NCBI RefSeq assembly: GCF_003751945.1
Contig: NZ_RJKL01000001.1
Coordinates: 1,922,001-1,986,000, forward strand
Direction of reading: 5' to 3'
DNA: 64,000 nucleotides
From: Couchioplanes caeruleus
GTDB lineage: Bacteria; Actinomycetota; Actinomycetes; Mycobacteriales; Micromonosporaceae
The notes beneath the pieces are model-generated. The model made no database searches and was not told the DNA's origin. It saw only the letters and a list, made by a program, of their open reading frames with translations. Below are positions 9,558 to 17,722 of the stretch, one piece after another; the first letter of the stretch is position 1; each line of letters begins with the position of its first letter. Made by a program: the position numbers and the translations under genes.

Positions 9558-10250
9558 CGACACCGCGAAGCGCAGCAGCCGCCAGTAGATCCGCGCCGCG
9601 TCGCCCACCGGGTCGAAGTGCGAGGACGCGTTGTCGTCCAGGTACGTCGTGGCGATGGTGATCTCGTCGAAGGGCAGCCCGCGGCGCGACGCGTACAGCA
9701 GCACGTTCATCTCGTAGTCGAAACCCTCGCCGGGCACCGATCCCAGCCAGCCGAGCAGCTCGCCCGGGAATCCGCGCAGCCCGGTCTGGGTGTCGCCGAC
9801 CCGCCGCCCGGTCGCGGCCCGGAACAGCAGCCGGGTGGCGGTGTTGCCGATCCTGCTGCGCAGCGGCATGTGCGCGAAGCGGCGCACGCCCAGCACGGCC
9901 CGGCCGGCGTCCCGGGTACGGTCGGCGACCCGCAGCACGTCCGCCACGCTGTGCTGCCCGTCGGCGTCGGCGCAGACCACGTCCCGGCCCGGGTACGCGG
10001 CGGCGATGTGCCGGAAGCCCGTCTTGAGGGCCGCACCCTTGCCCCGGTTCACCGGGTGACGCAGCACGGTGCAGCCCAGCCCGGCGACGGCCGTCAGCAT
10101 CGGTGCCGCCGCGGGGTCGCTGCCGTCGTCGACCACCACCACGGCCGTTCCCGCCCGCGCGGCGCGTATGCCGTCGGCCAGCTCGGGCAGGTGGCCTCCC
10201 GGCTGGTACGTCGGCAGCAGCACCACCGCCGAGTCCTCGGCCGACTCCAT
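9531..10250 (-). CDS. Family 2 glycosyltransferase, DPM1/DPG-synthase-like
   Basis: A 239-residue protein with ATG at 10248-10250 after AAGGGGG. The GT-A features are visible: LLPTYQPGGHLPEL at the N-terminus, VVVVDDGSDP for nucleotide binding, HPVNRGKGAALKTGF, the metal-binding VVCADADGQH and the acceptor-loop region GDTQTGLRGFPGELL. The FDYEMNVLLYASRRGLPFDE segment is characteristic of polyprenyl-phosphate sugar synthases and related GT2 enzymes. It lacks a C-terminal GtrA-like membrane domain, so it is probably a soluble or peripheral enzyme. The acceptor and sugar donor are not predictable. It lies 40 bases downstream of the YdcF-like gene, so the two may be cotranscribed. Confidence 0.88.
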   Translation of the reverse strand: MESAEDSAVVLLPTYQPGGHLPELADGIRAARAGTAVVVVDDGSDPAAAPMLTAVAGLGCTVLRHPVNRGKGAALKTGFRHIAAAYPGRDVVCADADGQHSVADVLRVADRTRDAGRAVLGVRRFAHMPLRSRIGNTATRLLFRAATGRRVGDTQTGLRGFPGELLGWLGSVPGEGFDYEMNVLLYASRRGLPFDEITIATTYLDDNASSHFDPVGDAARIYWRLLRFAVSSRAPARVR

Positions 10251-10290
10251 CGGCGCCCCCTTCGATGCCGCTCGTCCGCGTCGTGGGGTC

Positions 10291-11031
10291 CTATACCCGC
10301 CCGTCCAGCGCCGAACGCGTGCGAGTGACCCGATCGAGCACCTCCGCGGCGACCGGGTCGGCCGCCGGCGCCCGGCGGCGCACCATCCGCTCGGTCCGGC
10401 GCAGCATCCGCTCGGCCCGGCGCAGCCCCGCGACCAGGCGGCGCTCGCGCCGTAGCAGGGCGGCGGCATCGCGCGTGCCCAGGAGAAAGACGCGGGAGAT
10501 CAGGTACGCCCACCGCTCCCCGCGCCGGGCATTCTCCTCCCCGCCGGGCACCGGTACGTCGACCAGCCCCGCACCACGCAGCCCGAGCACCTTGCCGGTG
10601 AGGTAGCGCACCCGCGGCAGATGCCAGGAGTGCGACACCAGACCGAGCGGTTCCCGCAGGTCGGCGAGCAAACCCTCCGCGGCGACGTGGAGGACGTTTT
10701 CCAGTGTGCTGCGCGAGCGGGTCTCGGCGCGCAGGTCCGCGTACCGGCCGATGCCGGAGGCGAGCGCGCGGCGCAGCATCAGATCGCCCTCGCGGCAGCC
10801 CACGGGCGGCTCCGCCGCCCCCTCGCACGCCTCGGCCCAACCGCCGCTGAAGACGATCCGGGCCGGTTCGCCGGCCGTCGCGGCATCGAGGAAGGCATCC
10901 CGGTGGCGCTGCACGTAGGCGACCGCGGCGTCCACCCGCGCGGCGCTTCCGGAGGTGAGGGCGTACCCGTCGCCGCAGCGGAGCACGCCGCGCCCGAAGA
11001 CGAGCAGCACGGTGGCGGTCGGCGCCGTCAT
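10291..11031 (-). CDS. YdcF/SanA-like DUF218 family protein
   Basis: A 246-residue protein with ATG at 11029-11031. The DUF218 (ElyC/SanA/YdcF) pattern is present: an N-terminal strand VLLVFGRGV, a V-F-S-G-G-W segment and the conserved E-T-R-S-R-S-T-L-E-N-V block, followed by LVSHSWHLPRVRYL. There is no membrane anchor, unlike SanA or ElyC, so it resembles the soluble YdcF. The C-terminal 60 residues are Arg-rich and helical (LLRRERRLVAGLRRAERMLR), an extension unusual for the family. ElyC-type proteins act in envelope biogenesis; YdcF binds nucleotide-like ligands. The role here is unknown, possibly tied to the adjacent glycosyltransferase. Confidence 0.75.
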   Translation of the reverse strand: MTAPTATVLLVFGRGVLRCGDGYALTSGSAARVDAAVAYVQRHRDAFLDAATAGEPARIVFSGGWAEACEGAAEPPVGCREGDLMLRRALASGIGRYADLRAETRSRSTLENVLHVAAEGLLADLREPLGLVSHSWHLPRVRYLTGKVLGLRGAGLVDVPVPGGEENARRGERWAYLISRVFLLGTRDAAALLRRERRLVAGLRRAERMLRRTERMVRRRAPAADPVAAEVLDRVTRTRSALDGRV

Positions 11032-11060
11032 GGTCCGACCGTACCTCCGCCGTCGACCGC

Positions 11061-12230
11061 TCAGGCGAGCTGGTTGAGCAGGATGCGGGTCACGGCCGCC
11101 ACCGGCGGCAGGTCGTCGAGGGTTACGAGGTGCTCCCCGCGGGTGCACAGTGCGTACCCCTGTCCCGGCCCGAGCACGACGGCGGTGAGCTCGTCGTCGG
11201 GGTGGTCGAGCAGGATGACCGACCGGGCCTGGCCGGCCAGTTCCTGCAGGGGGACGGTGAGCTCCGGTCGGCTCTCCGGCACGGAGGCCACCACGATGGC
11301 GGCGTCCTGCGCGACCGCGGTGTCCCGGAGCCGGGCGAGGGCCAGCGAGATGCTCTCGGGCGTGGCGGCCGTGGCGGCGGTGTGGCGCTCGGCGGTCTCA
11401 TAGGTCGTGCCGGTGGGCCGGTGGAAACCGGGCCGCGGCAGGCGCAGCGCGTGGGCCCCCGCGGCGTCGTAGCGGCGCGGGTCGATCTGGTCGAGACGGG
11501 CCGGCCGGCCGAACAACCAGCCCTGCCCCCACATGGCCCCGAGCATGCGCGCGGTGGCCAGGTCCGCCTCGGTCTCGATGCCCTCGGCGATCACCACGGC
11601 GCCGGTGCGCCGGGCCTGCGAGCGTACGACGGCGCAGACCGCGCGGGTGTGCTCGGTGTCCGGGTTGCGGATCAGGCTCATGTCGAGCTTGATCACTTCC
11701 GGTTCCAGCACGGGAAGCAGCGCCAGCGACATCGGGTCGACGCCCACGTCGTCGAGGGCCAGCCCGGTGCCCCAGTCCTGCGCCTGCGCGGCGATGCGCA
11801 TCATGCTGCCGGGTACGGCGGGCAGCGCCCGCTCGGTGAACTCGAGGATCTCGCGGAACGGCAGGCCACCCTGCACCAGCTCGATCAGCCGGGGTGACAG
11901 GGGCTGGTTCAGCGCGGCGGGCTCGGCGTTGACGAACAGCAGCGGCGGCGGGGCCGGCGCCGCCACGGCGCACTCCAGCGCCCGCTCGGAGCAGAGCATG
12001 TCCAGCTCACCGAGGCGGCCCGCGTCCCGGGCGGCGGCGAACAGGCGGTCCGGAAACTCCAGGGCGGTGCCCGCCGGGCCGCGGGCGAGCGCCTCCAGCC
12101 CCACCACGGCCTGGCTGGAGAGGTCGACGATCGGCTGGAACAAGGGCTGGACCAGCCGCCCCTGCAGCACCACACCGATCGTGACGTCGGTGTCCGGAGT
12201 CGCCGTGCTCCGCGCGGACGCGGTTTGCAT
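11061..12230 (-). CDS. EAL-domain cyclic-di-GMP phosphodiesterase-like protein with C-terminal sensory domain
   Basis: A 389-residue protein; the ATG at 12228-12230 is preferred over a TTG two codons upstream because GGAG lies eight bases before it. Residues about 20-255 form an EAL domain with most catalytic features kept: E-A-L-A-R, the Asn in LLFVNAEP, E-F-T-E, A-L-D-D-V-G (normally DDFG), KLDMSL, IAEGIETEAD and GQGWLFGRP (the usual QGY is QGW). The C-terminal 110 residues (SISLALARLRDTAVAQDAAI to the end) look like a small alpha/beta sensor similar to the DICT domains attached to EAL proteins in actinobacteria, an assignment made with low confidence. It likely hydrolyses or senses c-di-GMP. 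Confidence 0.85.
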   Translation of the reverse strand: MQTASARSTATPDTDVTIGVVLQGRLVQPLFQPIVDLSSQAVVGLEALARGPAGTALEFPDRLFAAARDAGRLGELDMLCSERALECAVAAPAPPPLLFVNAEPAALNQPLSPRLIELVQGGLPFREILEFTERALPAVPGSMMRIAAQAQDWGTGLALDDVGVDPMSLALLPVLEPEVIKLDMSLIRNPDTEHTRAVCAVVRSQARRTGAVVIAEGIETEADLATARMLGAMWGQGWLFGRPARLDQIDPRRYDAAGAHALRLPRPGFHRPTGTTYETAERHTAATAATPESISLALARLRDTAVAQDAAIVVASVPESRPELTVPLQELAGQARSVILLDHPDDELTAVVLGPGQGYALCTRGEHLVTLDDLPPVAAVTRILLNQLA

Positions 12231-12416
12231 GATCAAAGCTCCCTACCTGACGGCATCGGCACTCTTATCGACACCGGGACCGCGGACTCAAGGAACCGGC
12301 CCTCCCCGCATCCTCCGGCGGCGCCCCCGCGACGGTCCGGGAAACACGATAAAAAGGGCGATCTCCCGGCTTTCCCCGATCAAACGGTCGAGGTTTTCGC
12401 ATACTCAGTCCACCGG

Positions 12417-12422
12417 TATATT
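12417..12422 (+). promoter_or_regulatory. -10 element implying a leaderless mRNA for the small membrane protein
   Basis: TATATT ends eight bases before the ATG at 12431, so transcription should start at or two bases before the start codon. No ribosome binding site is visible upstream of the ATG. Confidence 0.45.
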
Positions 12423-12430
12423 CTCCGATC

Positions 12431-12871
12431 ATGACCGCAACGGCGCGCGATGACCGGCCGTCGCGCTTCTCCTCGAGGCTGCGTCCGGCACTCACCCTGC
12501 TGCCGCTCGGCGGCGCCGTCGCTCTCGCCGCGCTGCCGCTGCTGCGCCCGGACGAGCCGTTCGACGCCACCCTGCGGTGCACGGTCTGGCTGGCGGTGGT
12601 GGTCGCGGCGACCGCCGGGGCCGGCAAACCGGCGGCGCTGTTCGGCGCGGTGGCGGCGGTGGTCGAGACCTGTGCCCAGGTCACCAGCGGCGCCGAGGGA
12701 CCGGGGTCACCGATGCCCATCCCGGCCGCGCTCGTCGCGCTCGCCCTGGTCGCCACCCGGCGCCGGCCGAGCGCCCGCCGGATCATCGCCCGGCTGACCC
12801 GCCCGGCCGGGCGGCGCCCCTCAGCGACGGCGGCCGAGCGGCCCGCGCCCGGGACCGTGAAGATCGACTGA
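12431..12871 (+). CDS. Small membrane protein of unknown function
   Basis: A 146-residue protein whose codon use has the strong third-position GC bias of its neighbours. Three hydrophobic stretches are visible: about residues 18-40 (ALTLLPLGGAVALAALPLLR), 50-82 (VWLAVVVAATAGAGKPAALF onward) and 93-108 (IPAALVALALVATRR). The N- and C-termini are basic. I recognise no domain. It is divergent from the EAL gene and convergent with the lipase-like gene, and its start follows a good -10 directly, suggesting a leaderless transcript. Confidence 0.65.
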   Translation: MTATARDDRPSRFSSRLRPALTLLPLGGAVALAALPLLRPDEPFDATLRCTVWLAVVVAATAGAGKPAALFGAVAAVVETCAQVTSGAEGPGSPMPIPAALVALALVATRRRPSARRIIARLTRPAGRRPSATAAERPAPGTVKID

Positions 12872-12887
12872 CCGGCTCCCGGGCGTT

Positions 12888-14192
12888 TCAGCGGGCCGCG
12901 GCCGCGGCGACCAGCCAGGCGATCTCCGCGTGCACGATGTCGGAGTGCGCCCCCGAGAACGCCGACTTCCGGGTGTCGGCGATGACCCGGGCCGCATCGA
13001 CGCTGTGGAACGTTCCCGCGGCCAGACCGTACGCCGCCCCGGCCGGGAGCACCGTCAGCCGCCGCGCCGGAGTCGCGCCCCGGAAACCGTCAGCCCCCAG
13101 AGCGCCCCAGCGCAGGGCCGGGTCCACCCGGGCCGCGATGTCGTCGCGGGCGAGGAACGACGCCTTCGGATACCAGCGGCCCAGCGCCCAGTCGTGCCGG
13201 GTGAACGTCGCCACGAGCGGCCCGCCGACCCGGTCGGCGACCCGGTGCAGGGCCCCCGCCGAGCCGAACGGCATCGCGCTCAGCGGCGTGAAGGTGTAAT
13301 GCGAGAACGCGCCCTGCACGAGGCAGACGGAGGCGACGGGGCTCGCCGCCGCCGAGCCGATCCCGGCCAGCGCGAAGGAGATCAGCCGGGCACCGAAGCT
13401 GTGCCCGCCCAGGTGCACCCGCACGCCGGGCAGCCGCCGGCCCAACCGTTCCAGCAGCGGCCCGAGCCCGCGGCGGCCGATGTCGCCGGCCCGGCCCTTC
13501 ATCTCGTAGTAGGAGGCCATCCGCAGCGCGTCCCGGGCGCCGTTCCAGACCTTGCCCCAGAGGTCGCCGAAGCCCCGCTCGTCGCCGCGGGCCGGGGCGC
13601 TACCGAGGATGTCGGCGATGCGGGCGTACGCCACCTCGGGCCGATCGGCGAACAGCAGCACCTGCTCCCCCGAGTCCTCCGGAGCCTGCGGCGCGGTGAC
13701 GAAGACCGTGCCCAGCAGCCGGTGGAACTCGTCGAGCCGGGCCTGCTGGATCTCCGCACCGTCGATGCCGACGCCGGCCACGCCCTCGTCGACGAGCTCA
13801 CCCATCCGCGTCACGGCCGGGTGCAGGCCTTCCTCGAAGGAGTCCACGAGGGAGCGGGCGATCTCCGCGCCGGAGACCACGGCGTCCGCCACGCCCGGCC
13901 GGTTGGCCTCCATGGCCGCCCGCACCCGCTCCTCGGCCTCCGGTGGCGGGTCGGGAAACCACAACGCCGGCCAGAAGATCCCGGCGAAGCCGGCGGTGCC
14001 CGGCGCCATGCCCTCGATGAGCGGGAAGAGCGACCGGTAGAGGCCGCGGCTGCGCTGCTCGCCGCTGCCCCAGCCGTGGGCGAACACGAAGAGGTCGGTG
14101 ATGCCGTGCGCGGCCAGGTCGTCGAGGAAGGTCGTCTCGGTGGGCACGGTCAGCGTGCCGTAACGGTCGTACGCCAGCTCCCAGTAGTGCAC
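12888..14192 (-). CDS. Alpha/beta-hydrolase (serine hydrolase) of unknown specificity
   Basis: A 434-residue protein starting at a GTG (14190-14192), where the conserved-looking sequence VHYWELAYDRYGTL begins; the shine-dalgarno signal is weak, so the start is uncertain. An oxyanion-hole region F-V-F-A-H-G-W-G-S-G-E occurs near residue 37 and a nucleophile elbow L-G-G-H-S-F-G-A-R near residue 263; HSDIVHAEIAWL near the C-terminus may supply the catalytic His. A long helical insertion (about residues 95-190) separates the two. No signal peptide is present. The overall plan resembles lipase-like serine hydrolases; the substrate is unknown. The secreted beta-helix gene lies 126 bases upstream on the same strand. 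Confidence 0.7.
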   Translation of the reverse strand: MHYWELAYDRYGTLTVPTETTFLDDLAAHGITDLFVFAHGWGSGEQRSRGLYRSLFPLIEGMAPGTAGFAGIFWPALWFPDPPPEAEERVRAAMEANRPGVADAVVSGAEIARSLVDSFEEGLHPAVTRMGELVDEGVAGVGIDGAEIQQARLDEFHRLLGTVFVTAPQAPEDSGEQVLLFADRPEVAYARIADILGSAPARGDERGFGDLWGKVWNGARDALRMASYYEMKGRAGDIGRRGLGPLLERLGRRLPGVRVHLGGHSFGARLISFALAGIGSAAASPVASVCLVQGAFSHYTFTPLSAMPFGSAGALHRVADRVGGPLVATFTRHDWALGRWYPKASFLARDDIAARVDPALRWGALGADGFRGATPARRLTVLPAGAAYGLAAGTFHSVDAARVIADTRKSAFSGAHSDIVHAEIAWLVAAAAAR

Positions 14193-14318
14193 GGCGGCAC
14201 CGTAAGCGCCGCCGCGGCGTCCCGACAACGGGTGCTGCGCCCACCGGCAAACAAACCCTCGATGAGGCACCGGCCATGCGCACCGCCCAGGGTCGCGGTG
14301 CACACGGCCGGACGGCAC

Positions 14319-16190
14319 TCAGGGCGCCGGGTAGTCGTTCACGTAGACCGGCACGCCGACGTGGCCGGTGTCGGCCGGGCCGCCCACGCCGTTGACGACG
14401 TGGTCGATGGTGCCCGCGCTGAGATTCACGGTCATGATGTGGTGCAGCTTGACGCCCGGCCGCCGCGGGACCTCGAAGCCGTTCTCGGTGTGGATCGACG
14501 GGTTGTTCTGGTTGAACACGTAGACGCCGGCGCCGTGCAGGGTGTGGGTGCGTACCCGATCGCCGACCTTGTAGCCGGCGTAGCCTTCGACCGTCCCGTT
14601 CATCCAGTCCGCCTGCGTCGGCGGGTCGTACGGCAGCTCGTTCTGGTAGAGGATCGTCGTGCCGCGCTCGCCGTTCCAGGTCGTGTTGTAGCGCTGGAAG
14701 TGCTCGACGAACAGGCCCGTCGCCGTGACGTCGTCGCCGTTGACGACCGCGCCCTGCCGGCCGGTGTTGGTGCGCCAGCGCTGGGTGTCGCCGTTCACGC
14801 CCTCGGTGAAGCCCTCGACGCCGTGGTCGGCGCGCCACACCCAGGTGTGGTCGATGAGCACGTTGTCGCTGTTGACCTCGAGTGCCGTGTCGGTCTTGCC
14901 GATGTGCGGGCCGCCGACGCGGAAGTACACGTCGGACAGTGTCGTCGGGTTGTCCGGCGAGCTGATCCCGATGCCGTGCTTGCGGCCGACCCGCAACAGT
15001 GTCGTCGACTCCTCGGTGCCGGCGTCGATGGTCACGCCCGCGACGATGACGCCCGGCACGTCGGCGACGGTCAGCGGAGTCGCGCCGCCGACCGCGGTCA
15101 GGGTCGCGTGACCGATGCCCAGCACCACCGTGCCGGGACGCCACACGTCGATACTGCGGTCGATGTCGTACACGCCGGGGGTGAGCAGGAGATGCTTGCC
15201 GAGCGCGAGCTGGGCGTTGATCCGCCACACCGGGTCGGAGGGCCTGGCGACGAAGAAGGCGCTGAGCGGGAGCGTACGCCCGGCGGTCAGCCCCTCACCC
15301 CAGGACGTGCCCGCGGTGCCGCGGTGCGCGGACGGCACCCGGACCTGGTAGCGGCCCCGCGCGTCGACGAACAGGTACGGCTTCTCCCGGCTCAGCGGCG
15401 TTCGCGCGACGGTGGTGTACGGCGGCACCGGGAACGTCGCGTCGTCCGGCGCCCCCTCGACGCCGGAGAAGACCTGGTTCCACACGCCGTTCGACCAGCT
15501 CTTGACGGAGCTGTCGCGGGTGAGCCACTGCTGCTGCGAGCCGCTGACGACGTCGGGCAGCGCGGAGTCGGCGATGAAGCCGCCGCTGGCGTACTGCGGA
15601 CCGGCCGTGCAGTAGTCCATCAGGGACAGATTGCCGCCCTTGATGTCGAGCCGGCGCAGCGAGACGGCCTGCGACACGGCCCAGAAGTTGGCCGAGGCAC
15701 GGCAGCCGTCCTGGCCCGCGCCGTTGACGTTGATCGTCAGATTGGAGAGCGTACGCCAGAAGTTGACCAGCGCCAGGCAGTTGGCGGTGCCGCCGTCGGC
15801 CAGGCAGCGGTTGTAGACCTCGACCTTGCCGTTGATGACGACGTCGGACGGGGAGGCGCCGAGCCCCGAGATCTCGGTGTAGTACCCGACCTTGATCTGC
15901 AACGGCTTCTCCGCCGTGCCGTAGGTGCCGGGCCTGAAGAGGTAGGCGTAGCGGTCGGTGCCCATCTCGTTGTCGACCTGCCGGGCATGGGTGGCGTCCA
16001 GAACGGCCTGGATCTGCTCGACCGGCATGCTCGGGTCGAAGACGGTGACACCGGCGCCGAGGGCCGGCGCGGCGCCGAGGGCCGGTGCCGCGGACGCGGA
16101 CGTACCCGTCAGCGCGCCGGCGGTCACCAGGGCGAGACCGGCGGCGAGGATCCGGCCGGGTCGCCGGCGCCCGGGAGGGCGAGTCGTCAT
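14319..16190 (-). CDS. Secreted right-handed parallel beta-helix protein
   Basis: A 623-residue protein with ATG at 16188-16190 and AAAGGA upstream. A signal peptide is evident (RRRPGRILAAGLALVTAGAL, cleavage near ASA-AP), followed by a short duplication APALGAAPALG. The body shows repeated beta-strand coils typical of pectate-lyase-fold carbohydrate enzymes: YLFRPGTYGTAEKPLQIKVG, VVINGKVEVYNRC, LSNLTINVNGAGQDGC, then a second half with LLLTPGVYDIDRSIDVWRPG and VLIDHTWVWRADHGVEG. Such proteins are often polysaccharide lyases or hydrolases but databases label close relatives inconsistently. Catalytic residues cannot be assigned with confidence. It is probably an exported polysaccharide-active enzyme. 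Confidence 0.75.
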   Translation of the reverse strand: MTTRPPGRRRPGRILAAGLALVTAGALTGTSASAAPALGAAPALGAGVTVFDPSMPVEQIQAVLDATHARQVDNEMGTDRYAYLFRPGTYGTAEKPLQIKVGYYTEISGLGASPSDVVINGKVEVYNRCLADGGTANCLALVNFWRTLSNLTINVNGAGQDGCRASANFWAVSQAVSLRRLDIKGGNLSLMDYCTAGPQYASGGFIADSALPDVVSGSQQQWLTRDSSVKSWSNGVWNQVFSGVEGAPDDATFPVPPYTTVARTPLSREKPYLFVDARGRYQVRVPSAHRGTAGTSWGEGLTAGRTLPLSAFFVARPSDPVWRINAQLALGKHLLLTPGVYDIDRSIDVWRPGTVVLGIGHATLTAVGGATPLTVADVPGVIVAGVTIDAGTEESTTLLRVGRKHGIGISSPDNPTTLSDVYFRVGGPHIGKTDTALEVNSDNVLIDHTWVWRADHGVEGFTEGVNGDTQRWRTNTGRQGAVVNGDDVTATGLFVEHFQRYNTTWNGERGTTILYQNELPYDPPTQADWMNGTVEGYAGYKVGDRVRTHTLHGAGVYVFNQNNPSIHTENGFEVPRRPGVKLHHIMTVNLSAGTIDHVVNGVGGPADTGHVGVPVYVNDYPAP

Positions 16191-16401
16191 ACGGGGTGGT
16201 CCTTTCCCTAGGTATGCCAGGAACCAGGTCACAGCAAGCGATAGGCGAGGGCCGATGTCAAGGCAGGGAGCGCTCTCCCGCCCCCACATTCAGGTCTGCA
16301 TGCGGACATCCCGCCCCGGTTCCGGAACCGGCCGGGCCGAACGGAGGAGCGCCCGGCGATACCATCCGCGTGCCGAGTCCCCCCGAAGACCGGAAGGTCC
16401 C

Positions 16402-17649
16402 TTGAGCGCTGTCCCCACGGTTCCGCCCGGCACCCACGACCGCGCCGCGACCCAACGCCGCATCCTGTCCGTCCTGGTCGCCTCGCAGATCCTCAGCGGC
16501 GCCGGCCTCGCCGCCGGCATCACGGTCGGCGCGCTGCTGGCCCAGGACATGCTCGGCGGCACCGGCCTCGCCGGGCTGCCCAGCGCGCTGTTCACCGCCG
16601 GTTCCGCCCTCGCCTCGGTCGTCGTCGGCCGTCTCTCCCAGGCCCGCGGGCGCCGGCCCGGCCTGGTCCTCGGCTACCTCACCGGGGCCGTCGGCAGCGC
16701 CGGCGTGATCGTCGCCGCCGTCGCCGGCAGCGCCGTCCTGCTGTTCCCCGCCCTGTTCCTGTACGGCGCCGGCACCGCCGCCAACCTCCAGGCCCGGTAC
16801 GCCGGTGCCGACCTCGCCGACCGCACCCACCGCAGCCGCGCCGTGTCCACCGTCCTCGTGGCCACCACCGTCGGCGGCGTCGTCGGCCCGAACCTCGCCC
16901 CGGTGGCCGGCGACCTCGCCCGTACCCTCGGCATCCCGCACCTCGCCGGGCCGTTCCTGCTCTCCGGCACCGCCTATGCGCTCGCCGCGCTCGCCCTGAC
17001 CCGCTGGCTGCGCCCCGATCCGCTGCTGCTGGCCCGCTCCCTCGCCACCGCCGAGCCCGGCTCCGGACGCACCGCCGAGCCGCACTCCCCCGGCGGTGGC
17101 CCCGGGCGCGTGATGGTGGGCGCCGCCATCATGGTCCTCACCCAGGTCGTCATGGTCGGCATCATGACCATGACGCCGATCCACATGCACGACCACGGCC
17201 TCGGCATCGCCGCCTCCGGGCTGGTCATCGCCGTCCACGTCGCGGCCATGTACCTGCCGTCGCCGGTGACCGGCTGGCTCGTCGACCGGTTCGGCAGCCG
17301 CCCCATCGCCGCCGCCGGGGCGGTCACGCTGCTGGCCGCCGGCATCGTCGCCGCCGCCGCGCCCGGCGGCTCGATCCCGGCGCTCGGCCTGGCGCTCGGC
17401 CTGCTCGGCGCCGGTTGGAACCTCGGCATCGTCTCCGGCACCGCGATCGTCACCGACGCCCTGCCGCTGGAGACCCGCGCCAGGACGCAGGGCCTGGTCG
17501 ACGTCGCCATCGCCCTCGCCGGGGCGACCGGCGGCATGACCTCCGGCGTCGTGGTCGCCACCGCGAGCTACTCCGTCCTGGCCACCGCCGGCGGCGTCTT
17601 CGCTCTGGCGCTGCTCCCGGTCATCGCCGCCGGCGCCGCCCGCCGATGA
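16402..17649 (+). CDS. MFS transporter
   Basis: A 415-residue, 12-helix permease. The start chosen is TTG at 16402, because GGAAGG lies six bases upstream and the next in-frame candidates lie inside the first helix. Helix 1 begins ILSVLVASQILSGAGLAAGI. The loop between helices 2 and 3 is G-R-L-S-Q-A-R-G-R-R-P-G, the MFS signature, and the matching loop of the second half is VTGWLVDRFGSRPIA. A Met/His-rich stretch MTMTPIHMHDHGLGIAASG sits in the eighth-helix region and is often seen in this MFS branch. Substrate is unknown. The gene is convergent with the nuclease-like gene, across a tandem repeat. Confidence 0.88.
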   Translation: MSAVPTVPPGTHDRAATQRRILSVLVASQILSGAGLAAGITVGALLAQDMLGGTGLAGLPSALFTAGSALASVVVGRLSQARGRRPGLVLGYLTGAVGSAGVIVAAVAGSAVLLFPALFLYGAGTAANLQARYAGADLADRTHRSRAVSTVLVATTVGGVVGPNLAPVAGDLARTLGIPHLAGPFLLSGTAYALAALALTRWLRPDPLLLARSLATAEPGSGRTAEPHSPGGGPGRVMVGAAIMVLTQVVMVGIMTMTPIHMHDHGLGIAASGLVIAVHVAAMYLPSPVTGWLVDRFGSRPIAAAGAVTLLAAGIVAAAAPGGSIPALGLALGLLGAGWNLGIVSGTAIVTDALPLETRARTQGLVDVAIALAGATGGMTSGVVVATASYSVLATAGGVFALALLPVIAAGAARR

Positions 17650-17650
17650 C

Positions 17651-17722
17651 TCTCCCGGGCCGGCTCTCCCGGGCCGGCTCTCCCGGACCGGCTCTCCCGG
17701 ACCGGCTCTCAGCAGCCGGCTT
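17651..17722. repeat. 14-bp tandem repeat array between convergent genes
   Basis: Four consecutive copies of TCTCCCGGRCCGGC occupy 17651-17706, followed by two diverged copies (17707-17720 and 17721 onward) that run into the stop codon of the leftward gene. Each unit contains a CCGGRCCGG near-palindrome, so the array could act as a bidirectional terminator. Confidence 0.8.

Noticed and set aside
12930..16211. Plus-strand frame of about 1090 codons opposite the hydrolase and beta-helix genes
   Set aside because: It spans two genuine minus-strand genes and their intergenic gap and has no protein-like pattern.
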